From Ophiothrix spiculata (taxonomy: Eukaryota; Echinodermata; Ophiuroidea; Amphilepidida; Ophiotrichidae): a DNA stretch of 22,051 bases. The stretch lies in the NCBI GenBank assembly GCA_000969725.1, contig JXSR01S028025.1. The stretch is one strand, 5' to 3'. Below, in pieces: positions 19,567-22,051 of the stretch. Every line of letters begins with the position of its first letter. Within the stretch, counting starts at the first letter, position 1. The notes under the pieces are model-generated. The model had not been told where the DNA came from. It did no database searches and saw only the letters and a program-made list of their open reading frames with translations. The position numbers and the translations under genes were made by a program.

Positions 19567-20020
19567 CTCGCTAAATGTAACAAGAGTGAAAAAACGAGTG
19601 AATGTCAATTCACTCGAAAATGAGTGAAAACCACTCAAAAACAGCTGTATGCACTAGTCAATCCACTCGAAAAAGAGAGAAATTAATGAGCTTTCACTCC
19701 AAAAGGAGTGAAAATAGAGTGAGAGTGAACACCACTCGAAAATGTATTGTCCTCCGTTAAACTCTTTAAAGAGTGAACATTCACTCGCTGAGAGGTAACG
19801 TCACTCCTTTTCGAGTGAATATTTAGTAGAACGAGTAAAATTGTGGAATATACACTCGAAAAGGAGTGCCGTTCACTCTCAGCGAGTGAATGTCCACTCT
19901 TTAAAGAGTTAAATGGAGGACTATACATTTTCGAGTGGTGTTCACTCTCATTCTTTTTTCACTCTTTTTGGAGTGAATTGGCATTCGCTCGTGTTTTCAC
20001 TCTTTTTACATTTAGAGAGT
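19567..20020. mobile_element. 454-bp foldback element built from ACTC/GAGT words
   Basis: Nearly the whole element is one inverted repeat. The outer arms start CTCGCTAAATGTAACAAGAG (left) and, reverse-complemented, CTCTCTAAATGTAAAAAGAG (right). TA flanks both ends (19,565-19,566 and 20,021-20,022). The inner arms (19,717-19,825 and 19,842-19,953) are about 90% complementary by eye around a 16-base loop. The left side has about 85 extra bases near 19,630-19,716. Inside the arms ACTC and GAGT words alternate, forming local stems such as CACTCTTTAAAGAGTG-like and ACTCCAAAAGGAGT. Short overlapping frames on both strands are products of the palindrome. Confidence 0.8.
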
Positions 20021-20024
20021 ATAT

Positions 20025-20874
20025 GGAGTCAGGAGCAACATAGAGTCCCAGTTACAAGGCTGTAAGGTATTACATTAGCCGCCATTTACACGGTCATTCA
20101 CACGAATAATATAACACCATGATCACAGTTACTCATATTGATATCAACAATAAATGATTTTTATTATTAAAATACACAAGTCATGAGAATGATTAAGACA
20201 GTGAATTTAATTTCACTTTAATGAGATTTCTTAATAGCAAGATTTAATGATAGAGAACGAATAAGTAAATAATTGTTTTTATAACTTATTATAAACCCCT
20301 TATAATGTGAGTATGATGCAATTAAGTTCTTTAAGTGGGTTAATGAGATCCTAGGTATTTCCACTCTGTACTTGAATAATGCACTGTTAACACTAATGTG
20401 AATATCTGAATTCTTAAACTGTCATATTTCAAATGTGTCAGATTGAAGAGATAGACTAGTCACTTAATGTGCAAGTAAATGTTAAATAATGCAAAACTGC
20501 TTGACATTTGAGTTTCTCCTTCTGTGTTAGATCTTAATCATGCTATCATCTGTATTCAACATTATTATTCAGTGGATATTATATTAAAATGTATTATATC
20601 TTAACAGGTGTTTCATCGTTACTTTACAAGTATCAGTGTATTTAGACAGTCTTTCATAGCATAGTAATTGCAAAGTAACAATTATAAGCATCTCTTCGTT
20701 TTCATTTTTTTTTACATTAACCCCGTATTAAACCTCAGGAAACTGACTTTGATAGCAGTTTTCGATAGATATTTGTTTAAAAAACATTATATTAGAATAA
20801 AAAAAGAGAATCATAAACCGAACTAGCAAAATAAGATAATAAAATATAGAATAGTTAGTTCATTACTTTGACTA
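20025..20874. repeat. ~850-bp tandem repeat, unit 1
   Basis: Starts at TGGAGTCA, three bases after the foldback element's target duplication, and ends where unit 2 starts with the same word. It is about 85-90% identical to unit 2 by eye over its whole length, with landmarks CATTTACACGG, GATAGAGAACGA, CCCCTTATAATGTGAGTATG, AATATCTGAATTCTTAAACT, GAGTTTCTCCTTCTGTGTT and AAACCTCAGGAAACTGAC. No frame of notable length is conserved between units. Function unknown, satellite-like. Confidence 0.85.
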
Positions 20875-21732
20875 TGGAGTCAAAAGCAACTGACTATTAG
20901 TTATTGCATTAGCCGACATTTACACGGTTATTTACACACATAATTACATCCAAATTACTCATGATGGCATCAACAATAAGAGTAAATAACTAAACTATGC
21001 AAGTAATAAGAATGATCGGAACAATTTAATTTACTTTTAATGCGAATTCTTAATAGCAAGATTTAATGATAGAGAACGTATGAGCAAGTAATTGTTTTTC
21101 ATAAATATAACTTATTGTAAGCCCCTTATAATGTGAGTATGATGCAATTAAGGTCTTTAAATGGGTTAATGCGCGCCTGGGGATTACCCCAACGTACTTG
21201 AATAATGCACTTAACACTAATGTGAATATCTGAATTCTTAAACTGTCATATTTCAAACATAGATTCTATGTTTCAAATGTGTTAGATTGAAGAGATAGAC
21301 TAGCCACTAAATGTGCAAGTAAATGTTAAATGATGCAAAACTGTTTGACATTTGAGTTTCTCCTTCTGTGTTGGATCTTAATCATGCTATGATCTGTATT
21401 CAACATTATTATTCAGTGGATATTATATTAAATGTATCAATCTTAACAGGTGTTTCAGCGTAACTTTACAAGTATCGGTTTTTCGGTGTACTTTACAGTC
21501 TTTCATAGCATAGTAAATGCAAAGTAACAGTTTATCAGAAATCTCCTCGTTTTCATTTTTACAAGCTTTCAAAAAAGATAAATCAACCTCGTATTAAACC
21601 TCAGGAAACTGACTTTGATAGCAGTTTTAGTAGATATTTGTTTAAAAATATATTGAAATACAAAAACAGAAACATAACACGGACTAGCAAAAAAAAAAAG
21701 ATATATAAAATAGTTAGTTCATTACTTTGATG
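20875..21732. repeat. ~858-bp tandem repeat, unit 2
   Basis: Second full unit, TGGAGTCAAAAGCAAC to the next TGGAGTCA at 21,733. It differs from unit 1 by substitutions and small indels, including a gained 19-bp palindrome at 21,255-21,273. The start is closer to unit 3 than to unit 1. The 68-codon minus-strand frame inside is not preserved in unit 1. Confidence 0.85.
21255..21273. repeat. 19-bp palindrome present only in unit 2
   Basis: AAACATAGATTCTATGTTT is a perfect 9+1+9 inverted repeat flanked by TTTCAAA on both sides. Unit 1 has a single TTTCAAA at the matching place (about 20,427), so about 20 bases were gained in unit 2 or lost in unit 1. Confidence 0.7.
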
Positions 21733-21943
21733 TGGAGTCAAAAGCAACTGACTGTTAGTTATTGCATTAGACGACATTTACACGGTTATTCACACACATA
21801 ATTACATCCAAATTACTCATGATGATATTAACAATACATAGAGTTAATAACTAAAATATGCAAGTCATAAGAATTATCGGAACAATTTTAATTTACTTTT
21901 AATGGGATTTCTTAATAGCAATATTTAATGATAGAGAACGAAT
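21733..21943. repeat. Tandem repeat, unit 3 (truncated)
   Basis: Third unit, following units 1 and 2 as far as GATAGAGAACGAAT. There the similarity stops abruptly and LINE coding sequence begins. Only about a quarter of a unit is present. Confidence 0.85.
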
Positions 21944-22051
21944 GATCTTGCCCGTCTTCAACGGTTGCAAAACAAATGTGCCAGATTAATTTTCAAGAAG
22001 CCCAAACGTACCCACACTTCTCCTCTCATTCAGGAATTACACTGGCTTCCA
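21944..22051 (+). pseudogene. 5'-truncated non-LTR retrotransposon (reverse transcriptase C-terminal end, partial)
   Basis: Reading from 21,944 to the window edge gives 36 codons without a stop: a LARLQRLQNKCARLIF block followed by TSPLIQELHWLP. The RLQ..QN..ARLI...L..LHWLP pattern is typical of the region after the polymerase core in CR1/Jockey-like LINE ORF2 proteins. An in-frame TAG sits at 21,932-21,934 and no start is possible, so the upstream endonuclease and polymerase domains are missing. The break coincides with the end of the third tandem unit, as expected for a 5'-truncated insertion. The rest lies beyond the window. Confidence 0.8.

Noticed and set aside
19683-20043. Overlapping frames on both strands
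   Set aside because: They are the two arms of the foldback element read in opposite directions.
1-22051. CRISPR array, plasmid or phage origin, rRNA
   Set aside because: No short regular repeats with unique spacers, no conserved rRNA words and no prokaryotic gene organisation were seen.

Overview
The window looks like non-coding nuclear DNA from an animal. It is AT-rich, no reading frame in it looks like a host gene, and it is dense in short terminal-inverted-repeat (TIR) elements (MITEs), tRNA-like Pol III units, old local duplications and a 5'-truncated LINE. Several terminal sequences, mainly the GGAGCATGGTCCGATT type near 13.4 kb, resemble repeats I associate with bivalve molluscs. That assignment is from memory and weak. 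No bacterial operon, rRNA, CRISPR array or plasmid/phage signal is visible.

Layout. 1-315 is one member of a diverged pair whose partner lies at about 13,676-14,000. About 870-2,535 and 5,027-6,835 are two diverged copies (A and B) of one segment. Copy B carries a 105-bp hairpin (5,295-5,399) and a 422-bp TIR element (6,294-6,715) that are not evident in copy A; for the 422-bp element copy A preserves the empty target site. A hAT-like MITE (3,058-3,381) lies between the copies. 6,840-10,440 is almost featureless. 10,460-10,680 holds a (TTG)9 tract and GCGGCGA/TCGCCGC hairpins. 11,129-11,925 is a short diverged pair flanking a repeat that ends in C12. At 12,842-12,967 two tRNA-like sequences diverge and overlap; the plus-strand one has good A/B boxes and a T6 terminator. 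MITEs follow at 13,373-13,672 and 15,433-15,878.

The right third holds the most unusual structures. 16,980-17,602 is a TA-flanked element ending in CACTCTTA/TAAGAGTG. It is built from about 20 GGATC/GATCC words in alternating orientation and contains a tRNA-like unit. 17,711-17,789 is a 79-bp PIF/Harbinger-type hairpin with TTA target duplications. 19,567-20,020 is a TA-flanked foldback element made of ACTC/GAGT words in alternating orientation. Immediately beside it starts a tandem array with a unit of about 850 bp (20,025-21,943, two full copies and a broken third). The array is cut at 21,943/21,944 by the C-terminal end of a CR1/Jockey-like reverse transcriptase, open to the window edge.

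No genes are seen working together. The story is successive insertion and duplication in intergenic or intronic DNA. The best candidate for something undescribed is the hairpin-array architecture: short words placed in alternating orientation, separated by A/T runs. It appears in two or three elements that share no core word.
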